Position numbers and translations under genes: made by a program
In this document: in pieces, positions 1-11,655 of the stretch
Layout: each line of letters begins with the position of its first letter
Position numbering within the stretch: position 1 is the first letter of the stretch
Notes under the pieces: generated by a model
Databases searched by the model: none
The model's input: the letters and a program-made list of their open reading frames with translations, nothing else
What the model was told of the DNA's origin: nothing
DNA from: Deinandra increscens subsp. villosa
Lineage: Eukaryota; Streptophyta; Magnoliopsida; Asterales; Asteraceae
Length of the DNA stretch: 64,000 bases
Direction of reading: 5' to 3'
Assembly (NCBI GenBank): GCA_039602395.1
Contig: JBCNJP010000006.1
Span: forward strand, 17,596,952 to 17,660,951

Positions 1-956
1 TTGAACACGCCCGGGTGATTGCCGGTATTTTGATCCTCTTTAAACCCATGTTCCTATTTTTTAGGTTGTTTGTCTCTTAATTATCTTTTAGGTACATAAA
101 TTACGAACATAAGCCAGTCACACACAAATCCTAGGTAAATAAAACGTGAAGTCTATCAAGCTTGTTCATTCCCTACCACATACTTTCACATTCCCATATC
201 CAGAGTTTTGAATCTTTTCTCGAGACTTGGTTGAGAAGAGAAAGAACTGATCATAAAAGGGTTAGGGATAATATACAGAGACTTTTATGATTTTAACTCA
301 GAGGCGTTTTTTCAGTCAGGCTAACCTTTCATCAAACACATAAGTCTAGTTGCGAAGTCAGGGCTAACGGGTTTTGGACACTAGAGGGTCTCTTTTATTG
401 TGCACATTGGCATCTTTTGTGGTGTAATTATATACATTGATCTGCAAGCACGTTAATGCAGACTAACCAGATTTTTGCTCATGCAAAACAGAGGAAAGTC
501 TGATTTACACGTCAGCCATTCTACACCACGTCATTGCTCATGCAAAGCAGAGGCAAGACTTGACTAACGGCTTTGACATCTCCAGATCTTTGCTCACACA
601 AAACAGAGGGGATGCCGACTTTTTGAGATTTTCGATTCAACACTCTGGAGTCCGCCGTGTGTATCGGGAACAATTTCGTAGTCAAATAGAACATGCACTT
701 AACCTAAGTATGTGTTTCCCGTCAAATGCCATACTTTATACTCAAGTGCAGTGACCCATACCTTTCTTTTTGGAACTGAGCCTACCGAGCATATCACCTT
801 GGATCATGTCTTTCACTTCAGCCTTACACGTGTCAGTCACCTAAGTATTTCATTTCCCCATAAAATTTTGAAAAGCACCAAAACTTCGAGAGGGAGTTTA
901 TTCTTCCCCTGCTTTTAAAAATTTATGACACAAACACGTTTTTTTTAATGGTCAGT
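1..956 (-). other. 3' noncoding region of minus-strand copia element
   Basis: This stretch lies downstream of the copia RNase H relic in its minus-strand orientation, where the 3' untranslated region, polypurine tract and LTR are expected. I could not fix an LTR start. A purine-rich stretch on the minus strand near 905-915 could be a polypurine tract. Three spaced copies of a word resembling TTGCTCATGCAAAACAGAGG occur near 475-494, 534-553 and 590-608. Short open frames here have no recognisable domain and are taken as chance. Confidence 0.45.
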
Positions 957-1610
957 CTAGTCCTCAAAGGATATCATTTTCAGCCCTTGAACACACATCT
1001 CAAATTTCCCACGATCTAGAGGTTTGGTAAACATATCAGAGACATTTTCATCAGGAGATACCTGCTCAAGATGAATTAGCTTCCTATCAAAGCAATCACG
1101 ATTAAAGTGTACCTTTATGTCGATATGTTTAGTCTTAGAGTGCTGTACCGGATTCCTCACAATTTGAATAGCAGCAGAGTTGTCACAATAGATCGTTGTG
1201 TTCACAAAATTCAAGTCGTAGTCTGCCAGCTAATGCTAAATCCATAAGACTTGAGAACAGCATGCAGATGCTACCACATATTCAGCTTCAGCTGTGGATT
1301 GCGAGATGGTGTGCTGTTTCTTGCATTTCTAGGAGATCAGCCTATCTCCCAGATATTGACAGCCATCAGACGTAGACCTCCTGTCAAGTTCACAACCTCC
1401 ATAATCGCTGTCCAAAAAGGCAAATAAATTAAACTCAGAATCTTTTGGATACCAAAGACCAAGCCGAGGCCTGCCCTTTAGATATCGAAAGATCCGTTTG
1501 ACAGCAAGAAAGTGAGACATTTTAGGTTGAGATTGATAACGAGCACATGTGTGAACAACAAACATGATCTCGGGTCGACTCGCGGTTAGGTACATCAATG
1601 ATCCAATCAT
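957..1610 (-). pseudogene. copia RNase H domain relic
   Basis: This is the C-terminal RNase H of the copia polyprotein, which degrades the RNA strand of the RNA-DNA hybrid during reverse transcription. Visible family signatures are SLMYLTASRPEI at the start, a STAEAEY core near 1270-1290, and YCDNSAAIQIV followed by KHIDIKVHF. Two in-frame stops lie near 1230-1240, and the open frames break around 1215-1329. It continues directly from the RT relic. It is non-functional. Confidence 0.9.
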
Positions 1611-1613
1611 TGA

Positions 1614-2477
1614 TTAATACATGTGCTCAATTACATGTTCACCATCAGGATCTGGAGCTAACAGAGGACGCGAGATCATAGGAGTGGCCATTGGCTTGCA
1701 ATCTGACATTTTGAACTTTTCCAGGATTTCATCAACATATTTCGCTTGATGAATAAGAATGCCTTCTGTATCCTGCTTGACTTGAGTAGCAAGAAAAAAT
1801 TGCATCTCGCCCATAGCGCTCATTTCAAACTTTTGCTTCATGACATCTTCAAATTCTTTACATATATCTTCATTTGTAGATCCAAAAATGATATCATCTA
1901 CATACACTTGTACCATAATGATATCCTCCTCGATAACTTTTCAAAAAAAATGTCTGATCCACCACCCCGCGCGTATACCCATGCTGCACAAGATGATATG
2001 TCAAGGTGATGTACCACGACCGAGGGGCTTAATGTAGGCCATAAAGAGCTTTATCCAAACGATAGACATGACCTGGGTGTTCTTTATCAATGAACCTAGG
2101 AGGTTGAGATACGTAAACTTCCTCATCCATCTCAGCATACAAAAATGCTGTCTTCACATCCAATTGGTATACAGTGAAGTTCATGTATGTTGCATAGGCC
2201 AGAAAAATTTGAATTGCTTCCAATCGAGCAACAGGGGCATACCCCTCATCATAATCAATTCCTTCAATCTATTTGTATCCTTGCACAATTAATCGAGCCT
2301 TGTTCCGAACAATAACTCCACTATCATCCTTCTTGTTATTGTAAAGCCATCGTGTTGAGATGACCCTATGATCCTATGGTTTTTCAACTAACTCCCATAC
2401 CTTCAATCTGGTGAACTGGTTCAGTTCCTCATGCATTGCCTCAACCCAACCGGGGTCCTTTAGTGCCATATCAACAT
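1614..2477 (-). pseudogene. copia reverse transcriptase (RVT_2) relic
   Basis: This is the reverse transcriptase of the element. The part at 2029-2223 carries the LDVKTAFLYAEMDEEVYV block, with the first catalytic Asp, and the DKALYGLH block. The part at 1614-1916 carries the YVDDIIFGST catalytic box. Between them (1917-2028) the reading is lost through a stop at the position where the family has QAP and a one-base frameshift in a run of T/A near 1945. Two further stops lie upstream between 2230 and 2400. The domain is recognisable throughout but dead. Confidence 0.9.
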
Positions 2478-2867
2478 TTACGGGTTCAATTTGAGAAAAA
2501 AACAAGCAAACATGCATTGATTGATATCCCTAGACTTGCTTCGAGTTTGAACTCCAGCATCAAGTGGTCCAATGATGTTTTTGGCAAGATGAATTTTATA
2601 CACTCTGGATTCTGGAAACGAGGGAACAGATGTTTTAGAGTCCAAATTAGTAATATTGTCAGAATGGGATGGTACATCTTGAGCTTCCACCACGGCATCC
2701 ACCTCAGATGGAGATGGACCATTATTATCATTGAATTCTATCACAGGATTAGACTCAGAAGATGAAACTGACTGAGGATCTGGAACTTGCATAAGAGGAG
2801 TCTTTGAAATTACTTGATTTCTTGAGGTTGTAGCAACTTCATCATGAAACAATTCTTCTGCAATCAC
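2478..2867 (-). pseudogene. copia integrase-RT linker region
   Basis: This open stretch lies between the integrase and RT relics of the same copia element. It is Ser/Pro/Glu/Asp-rich and ends with a GVQTRSKSRDINQCMFACF segment, the usual conserved tail of this linker just before the RT domain. It would be part of the integrase C-terminal region rather than a separate protein. The frame stops at the end, before the RT resumes. Confidence 0.8.
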
Positions 2868-2872
2868 ATGAT

Positions 2873-3752
2873 TTAGTCGAAAAGGTATAAAAACTGATTA
2901 TAATCAAATACATGGGCAAGACCAACTCCAGCGTCAGTAGGATTGTCTTCAAGCCATTCCACATTTGTGGATTCTACAACCTTCTTAGATGTCTTATTAA
3001 AGACTCGATAAGCTGAGCTGGCTGAATAACCTACAAAATAACACTCATCAGCTTTAGCAGAAAATTTGGGAATATCATCATGAATTAACACAGTGCATGG
3101 ACACCCAAAAGCTCGAAGATATCCAATTTTTGGTTTTTCTTTGTACAAGATCTCATAGGGGGTCTTTTGCAAACGCTTATTGATCAGCACCCTATTTTAT
3201 ACATAGCAAGCTGTATTTATAGCCTCAGCCCAGAACTTCGTAGGAAACTTTGAGTCGCATAACATCGTACACGCAACTTCAATTAAAGTCCTATTGCGAC
3301 GCTCAACTATTCCATTTTGTTGCGGAGTGTATGGTGCACTAAATTGATGTTTAATTCCTCTTAGCGCAAAATGCATCAATTGCACTATTTTTAAATTTTG
3401 TTCCATTATCACTTCTGATGGATTTCAACTCCAAGTTGATATTGTTTTCAATTACATTGATGAATGCCTTCAACACCTCTGCAGTTTCACTTTTCGTATG
3501 TAAGAAGAACACCCATGTAAAACGTGAGTAATCATCAGTAATAACAAGACAAAAGGCACAACGATTTAAACTAAACATACTCACTGGACCAAAAAGGTCC
3601 ATATGAAGAAGTTGGAGCACAACCGTGATGGAATTGAAAAGATTTGGTTTATGCAGTCTTTTGTGCTGCTTCCCCTTTGCACAAGCCACACATTTTTCTC
3701 TCATTTGTGAAGTCTTTGATTGGCAGATCTCTAACATATTCACCTTTTGCAA
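2873..3752 (-). pseudogene. copia integrase core relic
   Basis: The DDE integrase inserts the cDNA into the host chromosome. The catalytic triad context is visible: Asp in LLHMDLFGPVSMF, Asp in IRSDNGTKFKNS, and Glu in PQQNGIVERRNRTL. The C-terminal part (2873-3190) has KTPYEILYKEKPKIGYLRAFG and the KADECYFVGYS block typical of copia. The open frames at 3351-3752 and 3197-3412 overlap in different frames, which shows a frameshift around 3355-3400. A stop near 3191-3196 separates the C-terminal part. Confidence 0.9.
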
Positions 3753-3975
3753 GGCGATTGAGATTCTTCACATTGGTATGGCCAAGGCGTCGATGCCAAA
3801 GCTGAGCATGATTCTCAGAGGTTCTGGAAAGCAGGCATGCCACTTCAGTAGTAGGTGGCTTGTTCATGTTTAGCACATAGGAATTGCCATATCTGGGAGT
3901 GCGCATTAGCACCCAGTCATCTAGAATGGAGTATCTAGGCTTCAAAATTAAACATTCTTTATTTTTGAACAACAC
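3649..3975 (-). pseudogene. copia GAG-pre-integrase / HHCC domain
   Basis: This is the zinc-binding N-terminal domain of integrase (GAG-pre-integrase family). The His pair is in LWHRRLGHTN and the Cys pair in CGLCKGEA. The same Cys region is also read in the next frame (CVACAKGKQHKRLH), so a frameshift falls within about 3649-3700. It sits between protease and integrase core, as expected. Confidence 0.85.
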
Positions 3976-3996
3976 CGGATAGTCTCTATCACAAAT

Positions 3997-4242
3997 TTAT
4001 GATACACTCAATAAACTGTGATTTAGTTGCTCCACAAAGTTAACATCATTGAAACTAAGAAACCCGTTTCTCACGGTACCCTTTTTGCTGATGTGACCTC
4101 CAACCCCTCCTGCAAAGGAAACATATCCTCCATCGAATTCTTCAACGTTCTGTAGCACAGACATGTCCCTTGTCATATGCCTGGAACAACCACTATCGAC
4201 GCACCAAAGGTTGTTAACAGTCCTCCTTGGCTGTTCCTGCAT
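3997..4242 (-). pseudogene. copia aspartic protease relic
   Basis: This is the retroviral-type aspartic protease that processes the polyprotein. The active-site motif is seen in WCVDSGCSRHMTRDMSVL (D-S-G), and the domain ends with LNHSLLSVS, the usual border before GAG-pre-integrase. It is open over about 80 codons and is separated by stops from the gag part and the next domain. Confidence 0.88.
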
Positions 4243-4251
4243 AAAAGAAAA

Positions 4252-4850
4252 TTAATTAGAGATTGGTACCCATGCCATAACAGGTATGGGTTTCTTCATG
4301 TATGTTCTACATGAAGTATTGTTTGGTTTTTCTAGGTCATGCTTGGGTCTGTAGATTTTCTGTACAGTCCTGGTGGGAGTCATTGGTTCAGATCTATTCT
4401 TATGAACAAGAGGTATATTTGACTTAGATGTTGTAACAAAAATATTATTATTTTTATTAAAATGTTTTTTGTAGATACCTTGTTGCTTATAATTAGGATT
4501 TACCACCTTTGGAACATTCTAACGATCATTTTGACCCAATGTACCCATTTTTGACACACCTTTTGCAAATTTGAACATTTTCAGGTAGGGTGACTTTTGT
4601 TGAGGCGGTCTCATCATAGCAGCTCGTTTAGGACACATTTTAACAACATGATTAAATGCCTGTAGGTTTGAGCCTTTAGACTGTTGTTGTTTCTTAGGAT
4701 AGTAAGGCTGATATGGTCTATTCAAACAATTTCGAGCTACATGATCAGGTTTGCCACAGTTGTGACATGATTGCTTCTTTGGATAAGCGGGACGCTGGGA
4801 ATGTTGTCACCCAGTGGATTGCCGGTTTGGTTTAGCAGCATGTTTGTGAA
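4252..4850 (-). pseudogene. copia gag C-terminal part with zinc knuckle
   Basis: Near 4727-4770 the minus strand reads CHNCGKPDHVARNC, a canonical CX2CX4HX4C nucleocapsid zinc knuckle. It is followed by a Lys/Gln/Pro-rich basic segment (4519-4725) and another basic segment ending MAWVPISN (4252-4506), both typical of the gag-protease spacer. The N-terminal gag is absent upstream of about 4850, so this is a truncated copy. Confidence 0.85.
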
Positions 4851-5761
4851 TCCAATATGTTTAACTGATTAATTTGCTTTTTTAAGAGTATATTTAAATC
4901 TTGTCAGAATTTCATATATAAATATATGTATTCAATAAAAGTATAAATTTATGTATTTAAACTTATGCTACATATATCATTTTGTGTAACGTTATAAATG
5001 TTACAAGCAGTTACATGTGTAACGTTTTACGTATATTAACTAATGAACTTTGTTTTCTTTGTAGGTGAAGAGATTTTGTGTCAAAGATGAAGATGGTTAT
5101 AAAAAATGAAAGCATAATTAGCCTTTATATTTTTTGTTAACTTTGTTATACTTTTTGATCATTTTTAAAAAATATTTTTAGTTCGTATGATAATTTGGTT
5201 ACGTTTAATATTATTTGTAATGGTTTCTTATAAAATATTAAAAAAATATTTGTCATTTTTTTGTTACACCTATTCAGATGATTTTACATATGTAACATGT
5301 TGTCATAAGAATGTTTAATATCTGTTATATGTTTTTTACATATGTAACGCGTCGCATTTTGGTATTGAATAAGTAAGAGAATTAGAAAAGTAAGATGAAT
5401 AATAATCATTTGTGTTTACAGAATTTTGAAAGTAGAATAAAAAATCTGTTAAAAAATATTAGTAAATATGAAGGTGAAAAAGAAAAAATATATTGGGATT
5501 TTAAAAGTAGGAAAGAGAATACTTGTTGGGAAAAGACAAAAAATGTCATGTCATGTCATGTACATTTCTTTTCTCTTTTCCCATTATCGATCTTGTTGCA
5601 ATCTTGTTGCAGAAATGAATATTAACTTTTACTTTTAACAATAAGGAAATGTCCAAATTACCCTTATGGGTTGAATGCTTTTTGATGAGGTGGTTGATTC
5701 TTGGCCCTTGGATGGGTTTTGAAAGTTTTCCCAACTAGATTGGGTTTTCATATTAACCATG

Positions 5762-5764
<3 letters not shown>
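4851..5764. other. AT-rich sequence, no recognisable gene
   Basis: This gene-free stretch separates the truncated copia from the first Helitron. It is strongly AT-rich and holds three copies of a palindromic word of the form TTACATRTGTAA (near 5010, 5285 and 5335). The open frame at 5395-5625 is Lys/Asn-rich low-complexity sequence and I do not regard it as a gene. Confidence 0.6.

Positions 5765-5814
<50 letters not shown>
5765..5814. repeat. (TA)n microsatellite, left flank of Helitron C
   Basis: An uninterrupted TA run of about 50 bp directly adjoins the decayed 3' end of the Helitron at 5815. A matching (TA)n run borders the other end of that Helitron, so the two probably represent one original microsatellite split by the insertion. 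Confidence 0.95.
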
Positions 5815-5817
<3 letters not shown>

Positions 5818-8800
5818 TATAGTGTGTTATTCGTCTTCTGTTATTCGTCTTCTGTTATTTCGAAGTCGCAAACGCCAAGTCAAACGTAGGCTCAAAAGTA
5901 ACCCAAGCCTTTGTCAATTTTGTCAAATATCTCCATCCATTAATATGATTGCTTGGTTGTAATACTTACATTCCTATTTCTTCCAACCCGAAGCTCCTGT
6001 CTGTGAGATCAAAGCCAAATTTTTTGTGCACTTAAATGTTCCCAAGCAAAATCACAATTATGATCCATAAGCCTTTATCCACAAAAAGAAAACTTTCTGG
6101 ACCAGTGGGGTAGATTTCTAGCGCGTTATATGTCTTATGTTCACGCGCTCGGCAACAATGACAATCTACAACGCAATATTTGTTTCTATTAGCGTGATGC
6201 GACGCGACGACAATTCATAATACGGTACATGCACGTTCAGCGGCAGAGACGATTTATAAGACTCATGACATAGGGTGCAACCTGCGCGTTTTTATATATA
6301 GAAACACTATACACGTTTTTTTGATAAAAAATGAGGGAACATGAAATAAAAAGTAAACAAAAAATAGATTAGACTAATAAGGGAAGATTTACTGGGGAAC
6401 ACCAAAAAAATAGGAACCGCGGAACTTTAAAAAAAAACTTCTTTTAAGGAAATTATATTTTTATATTGTTTAGTTATAGAGATAATCAGTTAATTATATT
6501 TCACATGTAAACTATCACATTTTGAAACATAGAAATAGATTGGTTCTCTAGTTACTAAATCTTGTGTGTTTATGTTCTCTAGTTACTAAATTTTTGTGTG
6601 TTTATGTGGAAGAAAAAAATTAGAAACCAAATTATTTTCGATGTCACATGTGAAATGCGATAGTTTACATGTAACTAATATTGATTAATAATCTCTAAAA
6701 CTAAACAACATAAAATTTCGGTTTTCTTAAAAGATAAATGTTATTTTAGAAAAGTTCTTCGGCTATTTTCTGGGTCCTTTAAAACTAATAAAAGTAATTT
6801 GCGAGACAAATAATCTTTCTTAGACTTCTTAGATTTAAAAAAGTTCTTATTTGAACCTAACTCTTTAACCATATAATCATACTATATGGCCATGCCGAAA
6901 ACGACATGTTAAATCAGGTCCAGCAAATTATTCATTAGAACGGGTGGGCTTTAAAAAATTAACATATGCGGTTTACGTTAGGATATCATTTTAACAAAAT
7001 GGCTTCAGGATAGAATGAGTCGCGTTTTAAAAAATAGTGTTTAACAATTAAGTTACACAATATTTTCTCGCTTAACAAATACTAACGACAACATACTATG
7101 AGAATTATCACTTCTATAGCATTAGAGTTGTAAATTGTACAAGACTTCAAGAATATGATACAAATATAAAAGAAATAAAACATTACAGCCATTGGAAAGA
7201 CATGCCATGTAAATGAGACGTGTCATGGTCAAATGAGCCATTGGAAAGGCATGCCATGTACTAATAACATTTCTTTAATCATAGCTGTTATTACATGCAG
7301 ATAAAACATAACAAAGATGGGCCTCTGGTTGCATTTTACTACCTCTTTGAGTATCAAATCGAAACTTCATCATGATTTTCTAATTGCCACACCAGCACCC
7401 TAAATCAAAAAACAAAACCCCTAAAAATGAACATTTGAGAGTCATGTTCAACACCATTCCAACAGGTCTGACCCGTTCGGATAACCAATTCGTAACGTGT
7501 GGATCGAAGTTATTGTAACTACAAAAAACAAGAAAAACTCAAGTCAAATAAGTTAGCAATAAAAATGGGAACATGTAATTTATGCTTAGAAACCAATACT
7601 TACAGTATATACGAAATAATATCATGCTAGCGGTGCCTCGTTAGTAGCTGTCAAAGAACATATTGTTGTTGGTTTATATTGTGATAGAACAGGTCCTCGT
7701 CAAGTAAACTAATAATACCTTATGTTCCAAAAACCACAACTCCTAGTCTCAATCATATTTATACTATACACCAGATGAAAACATACAAAATTAGGCAAAC
7801 TTAAGGGTCAATAATTTTAACACAAGTTACAAAAAAATGGAAGAATAAAACCAAAGAATTAAAGAGATTACCTTCTCGTGTATTAATAAAGAACAAACCT
7901 TCTGAATCTATGGCATGACACTATGCATTGATTGACTAACATCAATAAACAAAATCAATCTTTCCTGTATATGTTCCAAAAACAGTTTAAACATATAAGA
8001 AAAACACCTATAACCAAAAATAATACAACCTAACAAAAAACTAAACAATAAAAAAAAATGCAAAAAAACAACCTAGGCAAAATACAGTAATGAAGTCACA
8101 CACACTAATGATCCATTTCACTACTTTATGCAACCCCTATTTCATCCAAAACAAACAAGAAAGGAAGCGAAAGAGAAAATGAAGATAAATAAAAACATGA
8201 AAAATTAAACTTACAAGAATTTCATCGACTCGTGGGATGGAAGAAACCTGTCTTGTGGAGTAGTATGAATTGAATCAAGGTCAGCTTTCAAGCCATTGTT
8301 CATCTTAACCATGTGTCCTCGTCAGCAACATCACCAAATTGAGCCGCTACTGAATTTAAGTTTGTTGAAAATAAATAAACTCCTAACCCCTTTTCTTGGA
8401 ACTCAGCACAACGACTCATACCAACATGTTCCGTTGATAGAAATTACAACAAAAAAGACTAACAAAAAGGATGTAAGAAGGAAAAACAACTGCAATTAGT
8501 ACTTCTTTGTGTAAACATGTTGGCATGCAAGTTTTTTCTATACAAAAGTTTTAACTCCATGAACATGAACTTATAAATTTTACGCCATTTAGAAATTAAA
8601 ACCTTCACCTTGTGTTTAAAAGTGTGTGTCTGAGGCACAAACCAAACTTGTCCTGTCCTATTTTTATCCATACCATAAGTACACGTTTTGACCCATTAAC
8701 CAACCCACCAAATTGTCACCTTTAATCAAAACAGTTAACTACCAGATTATACCAAGGGTGGCTCTACCAACATGTACATATCATCATGATAACATATGCA

Positions 8801-10295
8801 AATGCAAAATAAACAAATAGTAAAATAACAATTCCTAATATGTTTACAAACTTAGCACAACTGATACACAGGTAACTGCAGGTCAAGATTAGTACCTCAA
8901 CAGCTGAACACGTAAAAGAGTCTCTGTGGTTCACTGCAATTGAATCTCTGTCGCAACAACTCAACGATGGTTGTGAATCTTTGTCACAGCAGACCCAAAT
9001 ATTTCAAATTGGACTTTAGATTCTGAGTCTTGATGATTAATAAAGATTTTATAAGATAATAAGTATTAATTTCTAAAGAAAAAAAACCTATAGATTTAAG
9101 TTTACTAAGAAAGTTGAAAGAAATTAACCTTCCTACAAAAAGAAAAAAAATCAGGAGCTTTATACTAAATTAGATTTCATAGATAAATATTTGTTGAATC
9201 TGAAGTGAAAATGCCCAAATTATTGAAAAGATGGAGTTTTAAGCCAAAGTCATGGTGCTCCGAAGATCGAACAACATTACAATTCTAGAATCATTAATTA
9301 CAAATGGTAACTGGAAAAAATGGGTTATGATAATTAAGTATACCACAACATGTATTTGAACAATTAAATGTACCTCCAAAAACATATTCTTCATTGTTGG
9401 CATCTGATGAAAATGAAAGATTTTGATTTGTCTGAGTTTGAGGAACAACATTGCCTAGAGATAAATGCCTTAATTTGGAACGGGTATTATAGATCTAATC
9501 CTGAAAAAATAAAAATACAACCACTTGTTTACCATTTCAAATCATCAAAGATTGACAAAAATTCACCATCAGAAAACCTAATTTGTCGAGATCTACAAAA
9601 TACATTTGAATAAAAGATGAAAACAAAATGAAGCTAGATTAAGCATTCGAAATTCACAACGGATTTTGGAAATCAAACATACCTGATGATACGGAGCCAT
9701 GGAGGCAATTATAGAGTATCAAGATGTGGAAATCATACCTGATGAGTTTTTATGGGCTGAAGTTTAGAAGATCAAGATGTGAAAATAAATTGAATCGAAC
9801 TAAAAAACAAACATACCTGATGAAGTTCGTAAAAACAAATGGGAGAAACTGTGGATTTATAGAGTTTCTCTCAATCGATGGTGCCTTCGAATTTGAAATC
9901 GACGGAGATGCAGCGGTCCAATAGAATCGATAGGAGTATCGTCATAATTAGATTAAACGTGAGATGCCTCAAATGTGTTAATCGAGGCTTGAAATTGGCC
10001 AACCGATGAGGAAAGAGTCTGTGATGGGCGGTGACCAAAGGGAAGATATACGGCTGATGAACTGTTCGAGGGGAGAAAGGCGTGCAAAAAGAAAATCGAT
10101 ATCTTTTATTATAATTAATCAGGATGATGACCATATTACCCTTACTTAATTTGCTTGTAAATGTTGGAGGTGGGTTTATAAGCTATGCTTTAAAGATTGT
10201 ACATGATGCATAAACTTTTGTACGCGTCTTACAATTAAGGAAATTTCATGACAAAATTACCCTTTTGAGCAATATGTATTATATATAGTAATAGA
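5815..10295 (-). mobile_element. Non-autonomous Helitron C, 3' terminus lost
   Basis: On the minus strand the 5' end begins at 10295 with TCTATTACTATATATAATA and matches, over roughly 130 bp, the 5' ends of the Helitrons at 26111 (minus), 26138 and 29770. The other end shares the subterminal words GTGTATAGTGTGTTATT and CTTCTGTT with the 3' end of the Helitron at 20362, but the last 33 bp or so, with the CCGC/GCGG hairpin and CTAG, are missing. There is no Rep/helicase coding sequence. The region near 9840-10030 is related to 25660-25880 of Helitron A, so the two belong to one family. Small open frames inside are not recognisable. Confidence 0.85.
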
Positions 10296-10298
10296 TAT

Positions 10299-10347
<49 letters not shown>
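10296..10347. repeat. (TA)n microsatellite, right flank of Helitron C
   Basis: A TA run with one AA interruption lies immediately outside the Helitron 5' TC terminus. Together with 5765-5814 it indicates insertion into a TA microsatellite. Confidence 0.95.
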
Positions 10348-10349
<2 letters not shown>

Positions 10350-10951
10350 CATTTTATTTTTATAAAATCCAAAACAAATCATTTAAGTCTTATGTTTTAG
10401 AATTCATATTTTTATAAAATGTGACCATTTTTATATAATTATATATATGACTACATTTTATGGGTTATTTAGTCCAAGTAATTTTATAAATTACTTAAAT
10501 TAGTCCTTTAACCATAATAATTCAATTTAAGTGTTTTAAGTCATCACTTTTATGTCCAAAGTTAAGATTATCATTCTAATGTCCATATTAGTCCATAACA
10601 AGTTACTTAACATTATTTTGGACCATGATAATTGCCATTAACAATTTGTTAGTCCATAAACATAATAATTAAACAACATAATCAAATGAAATTTCTAGTA
10701 ACCATAACATACTAACAACATGATTATAACATAACTTAACCATGCAAAAAGTAGCAATTAGCAAGAAAATGCCAAATGGTTAGCCTAAACCATTTTGTTA
10801 GTCATTTGATCCATGGGTTTTTATTTCCAAATAGAAACACTAACACTTTAATGTTAGAAAATAACATGATAAACCATATATGCTTAACAAATTATAAGTT
10901 ATAAACCATAGGTTTTTCATGGATGAAATCATCTAAAATTTTCACATTTTC
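10348..10951. other. AT-rich spacer, nothing recognised
   Basis: This is AT-rich sequence between Helitron C and the gypsy LTR, with recurring phrases such as AGTCCATAA. I see no coding domain, RNA gene or element terminus in it. It may be decayed LTR sequence. Confidence 0.5.
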
Positions 10952-11603
10952 TGTAACATCCCGATTTTATATGGTTAAAATGCCATTAAATTCACGTTAA
11001 GTGTCACTTCGAGTTGTGGGTACATTAAAATAATGTACCAACTATTATATATGTAGAAGTGGAGGACTTATGATGTAAATATGAAAGTTGTGTAACATCC
11101 ATGATCGACCAATTTCATTTGTACCCGACTTGCATTCCATGAGTTATTCCATAAGGAAGTTCATTCCATTTTGTTTGGTGTTTCAACGTGTAGTTTATGA
11201 TTATTTCAATATAATGTGCTTTGATTTCAATTGTATTTCAATATTTCAAGCTTTCATTTTATTTAAGTTAGACCGGGACTTGAGTATGCTATATATGTGT
11301 GGCAAATGCGGGCAATACTAGTTACACACACAATTGAAATACAAAATTTAGTTGTAAAAACGTTTTGGGTTCAAACTGTAAATATTGAAAGTTTAGGTGA
11401 TTTACGTATTTTTGATGAACTTTGAAAATAATTAGATAAATTCATGTGTCAAATTTATTTTACGCACATAATTAATTCGCAAATAAAGCTATACGAAAGA
11501 TCGGGTTAAAAACATACATTATGGGAATTAACTGTGCCTTTTATGGGTTGCATATAAGCTAGAAAAAAATAAATAACAAAAAAAATAAGGAAATGAGGGC
11601 CAT

Positions 11604-11655
11604 GGGATTCGAAACAGTGACCTTATTGCCTCACATGTCATGTGTCTAACCACTA
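11604..11655 (-). promoter_or_regulatory. tRNA-like A box / B box pair in LTR
   Basis: On the minus strand, TAGTGGTTAGAC (11644-11655) resembles a Pol III A box and GTTTCGAATCCC (11604-11615) a B box, about 28 bp apart. The pairing looks like a tRNA-derived SINE head or tRNA remnant. No poly(A)-type tail or target duplication was found, so the origin is unclear. Confidence 0.45.

Larger units (their letters stand above)
957..4850 (-). mobile_element. Truncated, decayed Ty1/copia retrotransposon
   Basis: Read from high to low coordinate, the domains follow copia order: zinc-knuckle gag, protease, GAG-pre-integrase, integrase, reverse transcriptase, RNase H. That order, with integrase before RT, defines Ty1/copia. 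Wording in the protease, RT and RNase H domains resembles the Sirevirus branch, but the lineage was not tested. The frame is broken by several stops and at least two or three frameshifts, so it cannot encode a working polyprotein. Homology ends abruptly near 4850, just upstream of the zinc knuckle, so the N-terminal gag, PBS and 5' LTR are missing. Confidence 0.9.
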
